A stretch of 36,015 nucleotides of DNA from Irineochytrium annulatum (GCA_027600665.1 JADGJL010000160.1:1-36015); one strand, 5' to 3'; numbered from the stretch's first letter, positions 11,407 to 22,272 are shown. Notes: generated from the letters alone by a model not told the origin. Made by a program: numbers and translations.

Positions 11407-11744
11407 TTTTGGGGAGTCTTGAGGATAACATCTTGTGTATATACCAATACATTAATTCAATTTGCAAGATATCATTATGACCTTGCGACGTTACTTCGAT
11501 TTTACCGCCAAAGAGTTGGGAACACATGTTGGCGCGCGTAATTAGGTATTGTTATTCACCCTAGTGGGTTATCATAAATTAGACAGGATACGAGAAAAGG
11601 CAAGATTGAAGGCTGCCAGAGAAGCGCGGTAGGGTCGGCACAGCAGAAAGAATCGAAGCGGACAGAAAGAAACGACATATGCCACGACGACTGTTGGCGA
11701 CACATCCCCATTCGCCACATCCTCACCCCCCAGTCCCGTCGAAA
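11407..11744. other. Spacer between convergent MFAP1 and RPEL genes
   Basis: This is 338 bases between two 3' ends. I see no gene, RNA or repeat. It should contain both 3' UTRs and polyadenylation sites. Confidence 0.6.
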
Positions 11745-12672
11745 TCAGTGGAAACAAGTATTCCTCAAAGAAGCCTCATGCACGGGCATCTCCGTCTTCT
11801 TGAACGTGTTCAGCTCCTCCCTAATCGCAACCTTCATCTGCGGAGTCAGCTTCCTGAACGTGGCGTTCCCGTCGGGCTTGCGGTTGTATTCGGACTTGCG
11901 GAACGTGGGCAGGACCTCGACGGTCTCGTTGAAATGCAAGATGATCTGCTTGTCGACAAGTTCGTCAATGTCTGGGCGGTTCCGGAGTTTCGAGTCGAGC
12001 GCATTTTCGAGCTGGGCGCGGCGGAGCTTCTCCTTGGCTTCAGCGAGGGAGGGGTCGATGTCGCCGCCTGTGATGGCACGATCGTGAGAGGGGCGACAGA
12101 GCGATGTCGAAACAATCACTTACCCTTGATGATGTTAAGCTCCTCAAGGGCGACCTTGTCAGGTCGGGCTTTGAGGATCGACTTCAGGTTGCTCTGCTGC
12201 CTGTATTAAATTTTAGTGATTAACGATCTAAGAGACAGTCATTAATACATGGAGAGACACTCACCGCTCGAAGTTCATGCTCTTCTGCAGGTTCAACCCG
12301 GATTGGTCGATCACGTCGTCACTGTCCACCCGCAAGATGTTCCTTAATTTCAAGTCGACCTTCGAAGGCCTATGGCTGAGCCTCCTGTTTAGGGCGTCCT
12401 GCTGCCTCTCCCTCTCAAGCATCATCTTGCTCTGGAGAATCGTCGGGGACGTCGCCTCATCATCTTTACAGGAGAAGATCGCAGACAGGTTAAATCAGTT
12501 GCAATTCGGTCCAGACGCGTCGCAAGCGCGTACCCTTCAAGATATTCCTGTTGACGAGCTCGTCCTTCTCCGGCTTCTTCTGCAGCCTCTTCCCCAGCTC
12601 CGTCACGATCTTCCCAAACTTGTGGTGGTCCGGCGAGCGCGACGGGTCTGCGCGATCAACTGGCGACTCCAT
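11745..12672 (-). CDS. RPEL-repeat protein, probable G-actin binder (4 exons)
   Basis: Exons: 12672-12534, 12463-12265, 12200-12124, 12067-11745; the product is 245 aa. Four RPEL motifs, the unit that binds monomeric actin in MRTF and Phactr proteins, are spaced along the chain: residues about 28-46 (variant with KP for RP: KRLQKKPEKDELVNRNIL), 71-90 (LNRRLSHRPSKVDLKLRNIL), 118-137 (LKSILKARPDKVALEELNII) and 162-182 (SKLRNRPDIDELVDKQIIL). The C-terminus (FRKLTPQMKVAIREELNTFK) is a basic helix-like segment. No SAP, DNA-binding or phosphatase-binding domain is seen, so a small actin-sequestering or actin-sensing role is likely. The start is the first in-frame ATG; the same frame stays open for 100 codons upstream without ATG, so an upstream exon is possible. 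Confidence 0.85.
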
Positions 12673-13790
12673 CTCGTCCTCTCCTTTGACGCGTGTACGA
12701 GTGATCCCGTTGCTCTCCGTCAGCTGCAAGCCGAGGGACGTCGATAGAACGGGTTGATGGTGATGGTGCCGCGAGGTGGTGCCGATTCGAGAAGAGACCC
12801 GCTGGCAAGGATCAGAGGGGGCGATGGTTTGATGAGCGCGCCTGATTGGAGACCGAGGATCGTTTGATTGGGGAGTACCGCAAGGTACGACTAGTACGAG
12901 AATGCCGACGGCTGCGAGGAGCGACCGCCGGCCGCAACCACCAGAGCTCCTTATGCCCTGACTGGCGTCATGTCAAAGTTCTCCAGCCGGCCCAACTCAA
13001 TACTTGTTGGCATTCTTCATTTTAGCCTGATACTGACGGCAGGGGCTAAAAGAACCGCCATTGATGTTCGTGGTCGACGAGACGAGGATTTCGACGATCC
13101 GCCTTAGCATCTTCCGCCAGCTCCATCCAACCCGGAGACCGCGCCACTCCCGTCCAGAGGAGGCAGTCTGATGGAGGGGCTGCGGTTGCTTTGTTGGCTC
13201 GTTGGAGGTCGATGACATATATGACCTGGATGCTGCGAAAGTTGCGAAGTTCATCAGGTGCGCGACGGTAAAGCGGCGATCTGCTGGCTTTGAGGCACTC
13301 AAGTTCCATAATTTCGCGGGCCGGACTGTTCAGAAGCCGAGGATACGTGCCTGATTGCACACGGACAGAACCTTTGGGATGTCACTCTCCGCAATCATCA
13401 ATCAGTGGCCTTCCCGTTTGCTGCTCTCTTAATTGATCACGCCGCGAGCCTCTAAATTTCTTAACGAGTCACAAGATTGGCTGTGATGATCATAAGTCGC
13501 GAGCTCGTGTCTCTGGCCTCCTAATGTCGTCTGAGGATACACAGATATCGGTCTACAATGCAACTTGGCTTGTTTATGGAGCCAATGCCAATGAGGGAGC
13601 TAAAGCAGCTTACGTCGCTGACAATGGTGTTGAGTGTTCTGTTTGGTTAATAACAACCAGCAAAACGTCCTGGCCGCATCATTTATTTTGGCTTGGATGT
13701 ATGTATTTTTGGTTTGCCTCAACAAACCACCTGTGGACGTGAAGTTCGCAGATACGCCGCAGTGGCTCTACGGTCCTGATTGGCGAAGAT
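12673..13790. other. Unassigned region, no gene recognised
   Basis: Upstream of the RPEL gene. The first 300 bases stay open in the RPEL frame but lack an ATG. A minus-strand open frame at 13360-13046 (104 codons) is moderately GC-rich but matches no family I recognise. From about 13400 on the sequence turns AT-rich with only short frames. It may contain gene remnants, since a recognisable pseudogene follows directly. Confidence 0.4.
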
Positions 13791-13794
13791 GGCC

Positions 13795-14092
13795 TTTGGG
13801 AGTAAAAACGGTGACACATAAAGGTATTGTGCATGCGTTCGTGGAGCTCTACATGCGAAACAATCATGCATTTTCTGTCGACTTCAACTTGCCTCGCGTA
13901 TAAATCCTCTTTTCGTTATTTCAGGTGCTTATTATGCATGCACTAAGATTTGCAACACAGTAGTCATCCGAAAAGAGGTTGAGGGAGGCAGGGCGTTGCC
14001 GCAAGTGCTGATGGATTTGACGAGACGCTGAGGGACTTGATGGATTAGTTTGTAGAGACCACAAAAGCTCGTGGAAAAAAATTAGGCTGAAC
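13795..14092 (+). pseudogene. Decayed 3' fragment of the F-box/ankyrin-like gene
   Basis: This stretch can be aligned by eye to the 3' end of the minus-strand gene at 3321-5055, including its intron. Shared stretches include TCATCCGAA-AGAGGTTGAGGG, the AAACAA-CATGC-ATTTT segment, the ATTATGC-TGC-ACTAA intron interior, ACACAG at the old splice acceptor (ends 13960) and AGAGACCA-AAAGCT near the stop. The copy has several deletions: the first bases of the last exon are lost after the acceptor, and the middle of the ankyrin unit is shortened. It also has in-frame stops, so it cannot code for the protein. It is in the opposite orientation to the parent. Because the intron is present, it arose by DNA duplication and not by retrotransposition. 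No 5' part is recognisable upstream. Confidence 0.75.
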
Positions 14093-14368
14093 CTTTGCTT
14101 GAATAGATGTGGCACCTTATAATATCTTGTTTCCCGGCTCAGATACTTTTGAAAATTGACATTGCAGAACGTCACCAAACGTCACCAACGACGCGCTGGC
14201 TTTAAAGGTTTTATTGATCGAAGGTGACACATTAAGCATTAGGGTAAAAGTTTTACAGACCGCGGCAGATCTGGGGGACATAAAAATAAAGAGACGTTGA
14301 TAATGAACTAAGCAGCAAGATTGTGAGTGACAGCAGGTAATGGACTAATACGAGGCATTACTAAAACA

Positions 14369-15387
14369 TTAGAGAATGTTTAAGACGCATTCCCAGCAAG
14401 ATATGTATGAGGGCTGTCGCGGACGCAGGGGAGCTTCTGGTGCCGCTTCCTCCGCGTTCTGGTTTGCACCGTCCACCGGGTCTCCAGTGGCGGCGGCATG
14501 GGTAGGCCTCGCCGGGCGTACGCGTGGGCGCATGATCTTCCTCCTCTCCACAACCTCCAGCACCCTAAACGGCTTCACCTCCTCCGCCGGCGCTACCGCC
14601 GCTTCTTCCCCTTCTACAGCGTCCGCCTCCTTCTCCTCCACCAATTCAAACGGCACATCCATCCTCTCATGCAGTGCAGCGATAAACAGCTCCAGCCTAC
14701 CGGACCCACCATTCCCCAGGCCCTCACCCAAACACGACGCGCTCACGATGGCACCGATCTCGGTCCACCACAGCTTCTGCGATGTTGTCATGAACAGCGC
14801 CGGCTTGTGGCCCCCTTGCATTGATACGGCCCCGTCGAGGTCGACCGTGAACCTCAGCTCCGTAAGCGCCGACGACTCTGCCATGTCCATCATCATCAGC
14901 GTGCGCTCGAGCGTCCGCGCGTCCGCGGCGCCATGCGTCGAGCCGGCCAGCCGCATCGCCGCCGTGATCTCGCGACCGTCATCTTCATTTTCGGAAGGCT
15001 CGACCTGATCCGCGGGGATTTGCCAAAACTGCAGCTCCTGCATGAACGCTCGCGGCGCGACGGTTGGCGGGCACTCGAGGACGGCGCCGCGGTAGAAGTC
15101 GAGGATGGCGTGGAAGCACAGGGCGCTACGATCGAAGAAGAATTCGCCGCGGGCGTCGGGTTTGAGGAGGGGGAGGTTGCGAGGGGAGAACATGACGGAC
15201 AGGAGGGTGTCGGGGAGGGTCATGAGGGTGCTGACGGAGAAGCGGGATCAGTATTATTGCAACCAGGACGCAGGACAAGGACGCAGTACCTGTGGTAGGT
15301 CTCGAAACGAGTTCCTCCGACGTTCAAGACGATCCTCGCGTTTTCGAGATCGGGGCCAGGACGGGCGAGTGAGTTTGACGAGGACAT
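14369..15387 (-). CDS. BTB/POZ (T1/KCTD-type) domain protein
   Basis: Exons 15387-15290 and 15230-14369 join in phase 2 across a 59-nt intron; the product is 319 aa. Residues about 18-115 form a K-channel tetramerisation type BTB: ARIVLNVGGTRFETYHSTLM, then LPDTLLSVMF, the GEFFFDRSALCFHAILDFYR block and ELQFWQIPAD. In KCTD-like proteins this domain oligomerises and can bind Cullin-3, so a ubiquitin-ligase adaptor role is possible. The remainder (residues 125-290) has no recognised domain and ends in a low-complexity, acidic and then Pro/Arg-rich stretch. There is no transmembrane segment, so it is not a channel. The start is the first ATG in frame before the conserved NVGG block. Confidence 0.88.
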
Positions 15388-15914
15388 CAGGGATGAGGTT
15401 GACGGGAGCGATTCTGGCGCGAGGGCGGTCGTGCGTCGGGCTCTTTATTGCTCGCTGGATCGCTGGCGGCTCAGGTGCCTCAGGGTTAGCGGTCGTCAAA
15501 TGAATTACAAACGCGAACGTGCTCAATGTCGCCTTTGGATGGCTGTTCCGACCGCGCCACGGACTAAACTGATCCCGCCGACCAATGAGCGCCCGTCAGA
15601 AGATCGAACGCATTCACGTGAGGAAAGGCATAACTGGGACTTTGGTCGTCGTGATTCATCGCTTTCCGTCATGTTTATTCTCCAATGCTTATTCTAACTG
15701 ATTACTAATTGTCCCGAAAACCAACCACATAACCTACTGGCACACATGGAGCTTACAATTAAGGTACCCTCTACGGTTATGGCAACAGCCGAGGGGTAAA
15801 AATACGTGTAATAAAGGCGCTGGATATAAATAAAAAAAACTACAAACGAAAAAAAATAAAACGTCATGTCTGGCAAGAGGGCAAAATAGTAATCGTACAA
15901 AGGCCGCATCGCAA
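15388..15914. other. Spacer between two minus-strand genes
   Basis: This is 527 bases holding the promoter of the BTB gene and, next to 15914, an A-rich (plus strand) tract at about 15825-15865 that probably belongs to the 3' UTR of the LEA2-like gene. No gene is seen. Confidence 0.55.
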
Positions 15915-18041
15915 CTAATATCTCCCAAACGCAGCACTACTTGAATTCACCTGTAGCTGCAACCCGGACCCTTGGCCACCCTCCACCCCACCACCACCCC
16001 CAAACACCGCTCTCAAAACCTGCGCCGGATCCATCCCCTGCGCCAGCAACCTCGCAACCTGCTGCACCTGCCCATCCCTCACCAACCCCGTGCAACTCAC
16101 GCTCACGGAGCCCCTCACGTCCCCCCCGACTCCGGCCCAGCTCAACCTCTGGACTTGCCCCGTCGCAATCCAGTCGAATGTCAGCTGGCCCGAAGACTTG
16201 CCGCCGCCCGAGTAGTTGGGGCCGAGGATCCCGCACGCGCCGAGCACCTCACCGAGGACCGGGTCACGCGATAACGGGGACCCGGCCGTCCAGTGGACAT
16301 CGAACGGGACCGTCAGGTTCACCGTGTCCTGCGCCGGGAATCCAACCACACCGTCCATACCCCCCGTGCCCACAAGGGGCTTCAACGTCCCGTTCCTCGC
16401 CGCCTCAACCAGCTCCGTCACATTCCCCGCCCCCGCCGCCGCCGCGCCGCCATGCGTACTGTTCCACTTGACATGCTCCATCAACGCGCCAAGGGCCTCC
16501 AACTCCGGGCCCAGTCGATCGGCATCAACCCTCAGATACACCTTCACGCTCAGACCCTCCACGTTCAGCCCGTATCGGTTTGGGTTTGTCACGGACACGG
16601 CCATCAGAAGTCGTGCGTCGATGGTCAACGTGCCCGGGTCGCCTGGGGTAGTCTCGTTGAAGCTGTACGGGGAGGTCTGGGTGCCATTGGGTCCTTGAGT
16701 AGGCGGGACGGTGAGGGCCGCGATGTGGATCGTTGCTGGGCGGGGGAAGTAGAGGTAGCCGAGCAGCGCGAGGAGGGCGAGAAGGAGGGCAAGGGAGGTG
16801 TAGAGGGCGAGACGGGGGAGCGTTGGGCGTGTGCGTCGGGATTTGCTCGACGCGCGGGCGCCGCGCGTGATGCGGGCGCGTGGGGGTTGCTTGGCCGCGA
16901 GGCGGTTGGACCAATCCTCGAACTCGTTCCCGCGGGATATTTTCGTCTTCGCCGGGTCCACGCCGGGTGCGAGCATGGACGCGTTCTTGTCGCCAAAGAA
17001 GGACGCCAGCAGAAGGTCCTCGTCTCGCTCCAGTTTACCACCAGCAGCCTCGATGTCGCCCTCCGTGTTCCCCCGCTCACGTTGACAAAGCCTCGCGTAC
17101 GCCGACGCGGCCTCGGAGAAGGTAAACGGCTTCACGCTGCCTCCGCCGCTCATCGAGAACCGGGACGACACGACGCCCGTACCACCCACACCGGCTCCGG
17201 CGAACCTCGCCGCAAACGCCGTCGCTCGCGGTTTGTTCTGTTGCTGCCGCTGCGGTGGCCGTTGTTGTTGCGGCTGTGGTCGCTCCAGCGTCGTCGCGGT
17301 CCGAGGCGGCGGTGATGACCTGCGGATCGTGCCCGTGGCGGGCGGCTGACATCCTGACAGTGGAACGCGCGGCGGTGCCGCGAGGGACGAGATAACGGAG
17401 AGCGGGCGATAGGGGTTCAGAGGCACGCGGGGTTGGGTTGGTGGCGGGGGCGCGATAGGTGGGAGCGGGAGTGGTGATGGAGCGCGGGGCTTGCGGGGTC
17501 GGGTTTGGCGGTGGTGCTTCGTGTGGCGCTCGGCGGCCGTCGTCGGGATCAGGCGGACCTCGTCGTCCTCTTCGTGGAGGGGCTCCGGAGCCGGTTGACG
17601 GCGACGGCGATGATGGCGGCTGCTGCTTCGGCCCTGACGCTCGCGTTCTTCGGGGTAGTCATCGACATCGAGGTCGTCTTGGCCAATCTCCTCCTCCAGC
17701 TTCTCCTCGTCCTCAACTTCCTCCACGACCTCCCTAGTCTTGGAGCTGGCTCGCCTCCCTTTACTTCTGCTCCTGCTCCGACTCCGGCTATTGCTCCTTC
17801 CCGACGACCTCTCCCCGCGGGCTTTATAAACCGGCGGCGGCGTCGGCGGGGCGCCGGGCGTCACGTACGCGAGCGGCGCTTGGACGGCCATGACCGGGTA
17901 GCCGTACATGCCTGGCGCCGGCGGTCCCATGGGCGGATGCGGATAATGCGGATGATGCGGATGATGCGGAGGCGGCGGCGGAACTCCCATCATCATCGAG
18001 TTGTACTGCTGTTGCTGACGGTAGTATTCGTCCATGTTCAT
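15915..18041 (-). CDS. Single-pass membrane protein with LEA2-like ectodomain
   Basis: Intronless, 708 aa. Residues 1-70 are His/Pro/Met/Tyr-rich (repeats of PHHPH and Pro runs). Residues 75-100 are an Arg/Ser stretch, 100-135 is very acidic, and 135-400 is disordered, basic and Pro/Gln-rich. A hydrophobic segment at about 411-432 (LALYTSLALLLALLALLGYL) follows a cluster of Arg/Lys, giving a type II topology (N-terminus inside). The outer part has a LEA2/water-stress-like strand pattern (LLMAVSVTNPNRYGLNVEGL, then a second VNLTVPFDVHW-type strand) and several N-glycosylation sequons. Fungal LEA2-type proteins are reported at vacuolar or plasma membranes; the function here is unknown. Start codons at 18041 and 18035 are both possible. 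Confidence 0.75.
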   Translation of the reverse strand: MNMDEYYRQQQQYNSMMMGVPPPPPHHPHHPHYPHPPMGPPAPGMYGYPVMAVQAPLAYVTPGAPPTPPPVYKARGERSSGRSNSRSRSRSRSKGRRASSKTREVVEEVEDEEKLEEEIGQDDLDVDDYPEERERQGRSSSRHHRRRRQPAPEPLHEEDDEVRLIPTTAAERHTKHHRQTRPRKPRAPSPLPLPPIAPPPPTQPRVPLNPYRPLSVISSLAAPPRVPLSGCQPPATGTIRRSSPPPRTATTLERPQPQQQRPPQRQQQNKPRATAFAARFAGAGVGGTGVVSSRFSMSGGGSVKPFTFSEAASAYARLCQRERGNTEGDIEAAGGKLERDEDLLLASFFGDKNASMLAPGVDPAKTKISRGNEFEDWSNRLAAKQPPRARITRGARASSKSRRTRPTLPRLALYTSLALLLALLALLGYLYFPRPATIHIAALTVPPTQGPNGTQTSPYSFNETTPGDPGTLTIDARLLMAVSVTNPNRYGLNVEGLSVKVYLRVDADRLGPELEALGALMEHVKWNSTHGGAAAAGAGNVTELVEAARNGTLKPLVGTGGMDGVVGFPAQDTVNLTVPFDVHWTAGSPLSRDPVLGEVLGACGILGPNYSGGGKSSGQLTFDWIATGQVQRLSWAGVGGDVRGSVSVSCTGLVRDGQVQQVARLLAQGMDPAQVLRAVFGGGGGVEGGQGSGLQLQVNSSSAAFGRY

Positions 18042-18416
18042 GGCCGGCCGATGTCCGTCTTCAACGTCGAAATGTCAGATCGCGCGCTTGAGGGGGTAGG
18101 ACTCTTAATGGTGGGTACACCTTCTCCACCGTGCGACTCAGCTCCAGCTGGACCGGCGGCGGAGAAACGACGGCGAAGCGCCCGAGCTGAGTCGATGTAG
18201 GTCGTTCGCAGCCATTATTGTGCAGGGCGGTGCAGCCGCAGCAGCGCTGGGGTCGCGAAGGAGCGGAAGGCCACATCCATTGTTCGTCTCATTCCGCTCA
18301 AGCCGCTTGGCACCCAAGCCTTGCAGTTCATCTGTGGAAACTGCTGCACTCACACTTTAAGTGACAATTGGAGAATGTTGTTATATATTCAACAACGAAA
18401 AATATATGAGTCAACA
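18042..18416. other. Spacer upstream of the LEA2-like gene
   Basis: This is 375 bases between the LEA2-like start and the end of the Sel1-repeat gene. It is GC-rich near 18042-18320, then AT-rich. I see no gene or RNA; it should hold a promoter and a 3' UTR. Confidence 0.55.
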
Positions 18417-21400
18417 CTACGCTCCTTCCTTCTTCGCAATCTTTTTGGACGCTTTCCGCCCAGGAACAGTCATGGCCAACGCCTTGGTGGCCTCCGGTAT
18501 GCCCTTCTCCTCAGCCTTCACGAACCACGAGACGGCCATGTCCTCGTTAGGCGAGCAGCCCCGCCCCTCGCGGTAGCACCGCCCAATGTTGTACTCGGCC
18601 TCCGGCAACCCAGCCCTTGCAAATGCTTTAGCGTCTGAAACTGAAGGTAGTAATGCACTTACAACGCAGCTCGTCTAAACAACGCGAACCCAACATGATC
18701 GTCCCTCGGCACCCCACGGCCCGTCATGAAGAGCTCACCAAGGTTATTGCTTGCCCTCGAGTGCCCCTTATCCGCTGCCCTCCTGTACCACACGGACGCC
18801 ATGACAACGTCCTGCTTGACTGCCGTCATGTTCCTCAGCACCCGCTTGGGCGAGAACACGGGCGACGAGGCCAGAGACGCCGAGCCGGACTGCGAAGGCG
18901 ATCCCTGCAGGTTCGGCGTCGACGTCTTGGACGTGAGCGACGGCTGCCGGCTCCGATTGTCGCTTAAGTTCTCGACCGACCGGTTCTTGGACCTGTCCAA
19001 ACCCTTCGCTGCAGCGCCATCCCCGCCGCCGGTTGCCGTTTCCGGCGCCTCCGCCTCGGCACTAGGATCATCTCGCTGCTCCTCCTTCTTTACCACCGTC
19101 CTCGCGTCCAGGCTCTGATTCAGATTCGGATCCCCACCATGCCCGGCATGGCTCCACTGCGACGGGTCGACGGCCCCCGGTGTGAACCCCGTCGCGCACG
19201 CGAGCCCCACTGCGAATGCCGCCTCGGCGTATCCTCCCTCCTCCCACGCGCGCGTGTACCATTTGACGGCCTTCACCGGATCCGGCATGACGCCGATGCC
19301 CTTCGTGTACGCCTCACCTAAAGCGAGGGCGGCCTCCCTATTCTTGCCGACTTCCCAGGCCTTCATCAGCCAAACCATCGCCTGAAGACGGCAAGGAGCG
19401 CGAAAGGTAGGACAGAATGAGAATGGAAGGAGGAGTCAGTATCTAGGTGCGATCGAAGTAAAAAGTGCGTACCTGGCCCGGGTCCGGCATCTCTAAGCCT
19501 TTGCCGACGATTAAATACGCCGCGAACGTTACCATCGCCTCATGGTAGCCCGCTTCCGCGGATCGGCGGTACCATTTCGCGGCAGCGTGCGGGTCGGCGT
19601 GTGAAGCGTGGTGCTGGCCCATGTAAAACATGGCCATCGGGAATTTGATCGTCAGCGTCGACCGGTCGGGATCCAAGTAGTCTCTCGCGTCCACGTTCCC
19701 CTGGTTTGCAAGCGCATGTAGCTGCTCAATTCCGCCAACGCAGAATCCCCACTCGATGTTCCTCACGGCCGCGTTGAGCGGCTTATCCATGGCCCTACGT
19801 GCGATGGCGTCCTGCTCTTTGCCCATCCGGAGCCTATCCTCCTGAGCTCGCACCTCCCGCCGCCGCGAGTTCTCTTCCCTCAGCTTCTTCGTAATCTCGC
19901 GCTGCTCCTCCTCCCTCTTGGCCTTCGCTACCTCCTCCTCCTTCTTCCTCGCCGTCACCCTCGCCCTCCACGCCGCTCCCGCCACCGGGTCAGCCATGAC
20001 GCCGATGCCCTCCTCGTACCCTTCCGCGATGGGCTCCTCGCTCGCGACGTGCCCCATTTCTGCGGCCCGGTGGAACCACGCCATGGCTTGATCGCCCTTC
20101 CCACAGCTTCTCAGAAACAACCCAAACTCATGCATGGCCGGTGCGTGCCCCATATCCGCCGCCTGCCGAATCAAAACAATGGACTCGCCGTCCCCTCCCC
20201 CACGCCACTTCTTCAGGAACATCGCGTGCTGCAGCATCCCCTCGGGTGTGCCCATGACCGCCAACCGCCTCTTGGTCCACTCGGCGGCCTTTGACGCGTT
20301 CGCCAGGCGCGAGGGTACGTAGCATTCGGCGAGAACCTTCATGGCCTCGACGTGGTTGCAAGCGGCCGCGGCTTGCTCGAGCTTGTTGACGGCGCGGTCG
20401 AACTGCTTCGTGTCGAAGAGGCGCTTGCCCTCAAAGTAGTCGTCGTCCGGGTGTGGCGCGCGGTCGGGAGCGACGGCGTTGATATCGGAGGGCGTGATGC
20501 CATTGGGGAAGAGCTGATCGTCCGTCATCTCGGGGTCGATGAAAGACTGGAATGCGTTATAGATGGAACCAAACCAGCCGGAGGACTTGGCGGATGCCGG
20601 GGTCTGCATAAATCAGAGCAAATTAAAGACGCGTCATGGCAGTCGATTCCAACCTGCTCCGCGGACATAATCCGACCCGTGCTAAACTCGCTCGTCGCAG
20701 ACCACGACGCCGCAGCAGCGGCGGCATGCCCCGTTGAAATCGGCTCGACCGCGTTCTTCGACGTTGACTTGGCGGCCGGAGCTTTCGCCGTGACCCGGAC
20801 ATCAACCGAGTCCTCACTCGTGTCGTAGTCCTCGTCCTCATCCTCATCATAGTCGTCTTCATCGTCATCCTCCCCGTCCTCGCTGTACTCCTTGCTGTAT
20901 ACAGGATTAGGCCAGCTCGCGGGCACCGAAGACTATTACACCACGCGTCGTCAGTGCAAACCAAGTAAAAAAGATTTCTTACCATGACCTGCGCGACGGC
21001 CTTCTTCTTTCCGGCCGACTTCGACGACGTCGCGGACGGTTCCCGGGACCCCCTCTTTTGCTCCGCGCCGCTGACGGGCAAAACGCTCATGATTGGGCTC
21101 TGGAGCACAGAGCGCGGTGGATCCGACGCGGCCACCTCAGACAGGTCCAGTCTCATGGGCCGTGTCGCCTCCTGGAGAAACTCCATAATGACAGGGTCTG
21201 CGACGGGCGAACGCGACTCGGGCACAGCGGCACCGACCAGCCCCGCCGCGTCTACATTGTCCTTGATCAAAGGAGCATCCGCAGACGGTTGCGTGTTCGC
21301 GGCGGGCACGTCCGCGGTCAATGTATGCGGTTTGTCGGGTGATGCATGTGGCGTGTCTACGGGCTGCACGGGCGCCATGGGTTTCAGCTCCTCCAGACGC

Positions 21401-21693
21401 TCAGGCGTCGTCTTCACGGCCACAGCCGGAGCCGGGGACGTCACAGCGGAGGGTACAGGCTCGTCCTCATCCTCGTCTGCGTCCTCAAATGCGTCGCTGT
21501 TGGGCGAGGGCATCTCGCGGCCCTTTGCAGCCGCCCCAACGGTCAACCCTTCATCACCGCCGTTCATAGCGGACCTCGGCGGCGGCGTTCCAACGGCGCG
21601 GATGGGCGTGAGTGGCGGCGGCCTCGATGGTGATGAAGGCATGGGCAATGATTGATGGTCGATTAAGACGACTTGATTAAGCGCATCGGGCAT
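18417..21693 (-). CDS. Sel1-repeat protein with disordered acidic N-terminus (5 exons)
   Basis: Exons: 21693-20983, 20932-20654, 20603-19473, 19381-18663, 18615-18417; introns are 50, 50, 91 and 47 nt; the product is 1,012 aa. Residues 1-330 are disordered, Pro/Ser/Ala-rich with two acidic tracts (DEDEDEDYDTSEDS-type). From about 385 on there are Sel1-type helical repeats: AVNKLEQAAAACNHVEAMKVLAECY, ESIVLIRQAADMGHAPAMHEFG, AMAWFHRAAEMGHVASEEPIAEGY, AAKWYRRSAEAGYHEAMVTFAAY, AVKWYTRAWEEGGYAEAAFAVGLA, ASVWYRRAADKGHSRASNNLGELF and the last repeat, rebuilt by the exon 4/5 join (ALFRRAALAGLPEAEYNIG). A charged coiled-coil-like insert lies at about 540-620. Sel1 repeats are scaffolds for protein complexes; fungal examples include chitin-synthase activators and ER degradation factors. 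The specific role is unknown. Confidence 0.85.
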
Positions 21694-22272
21694 GCTGTCT
21701 AATCACAATGCAGGGGCGGGCCTGAGGATCTGGTGTGCCAACGGTCTCCGGCTTTGATGTGGATAGTGTAGTCGAAAGGTCGCGTAATTGTTTTATACAT
21801 TAGCGAACTGTTCGTGCGCAACTTCAGCGTTGGCAGTTGCAGGTAAGCAGCCGACCTCGATCAGCCCGCTTGTTAATGCTGGAAACAAAATCTCACTTTG
21901 TTAAACTTCACAGTATTCTCTATCTCCTGTTGATGCCGATATAGTATCTACCCAACTACTAATTCAGACGACTTCGCGAGGCGAGCCCTTCATCGACTTC
22001 ATCACCAACAATACTGGCTTTGCAGCCGGATTAAGATTTACTTCTTCCAGGCGATCCTCAAAAGTCAACAGCCACGCACTCCAGTAGTTGGAAATTCAAC
22101 ATAAGCTTCCTTAGTTGCAGCACAGAGAATAAAATTGAAAATCTCCGTAGCGGGATGGGATGAGGAAGAGTATGCTGGCATTATTCAGAACCAACTTAAG
22201 CCGAATCCGGACTTGTCCGGCCGAAACCCGGCACGCTCGCCTAGTGACCTGACAGCGTCGTCAGGATCATCT
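21694..22272. other. Divergent region between Sel1-repeat and PIF1 genes
   Basis: This is 579 bases between two divergent starts. It is AT-rich from 21760 to 22140. From 22105 the PIF1 frame is open up to its first ATG at 22273 and reads like protein (GWDEEEYAGIIQNQL), with possible splice acceptors near 22120-22125. An upstream first exon may therefore exist, but no clear one was found. Confidence 0.5.

Noticed and set aside
16293..17315. Plus-strand open frame of 340 codons inside the LEA2-like gene
   Set aside because: It is an Arg-rich shadow of the GC-rich minus-strand gene with no domain; the minus frame has a membrane segment and sequons.
17930..17990. Tandem GCGGAT-type repeat
   Set aside because: It encodes the His/Pro/Tyr repeat of the LEA2-like protein's N-terminus and is explained as coding low complexity.
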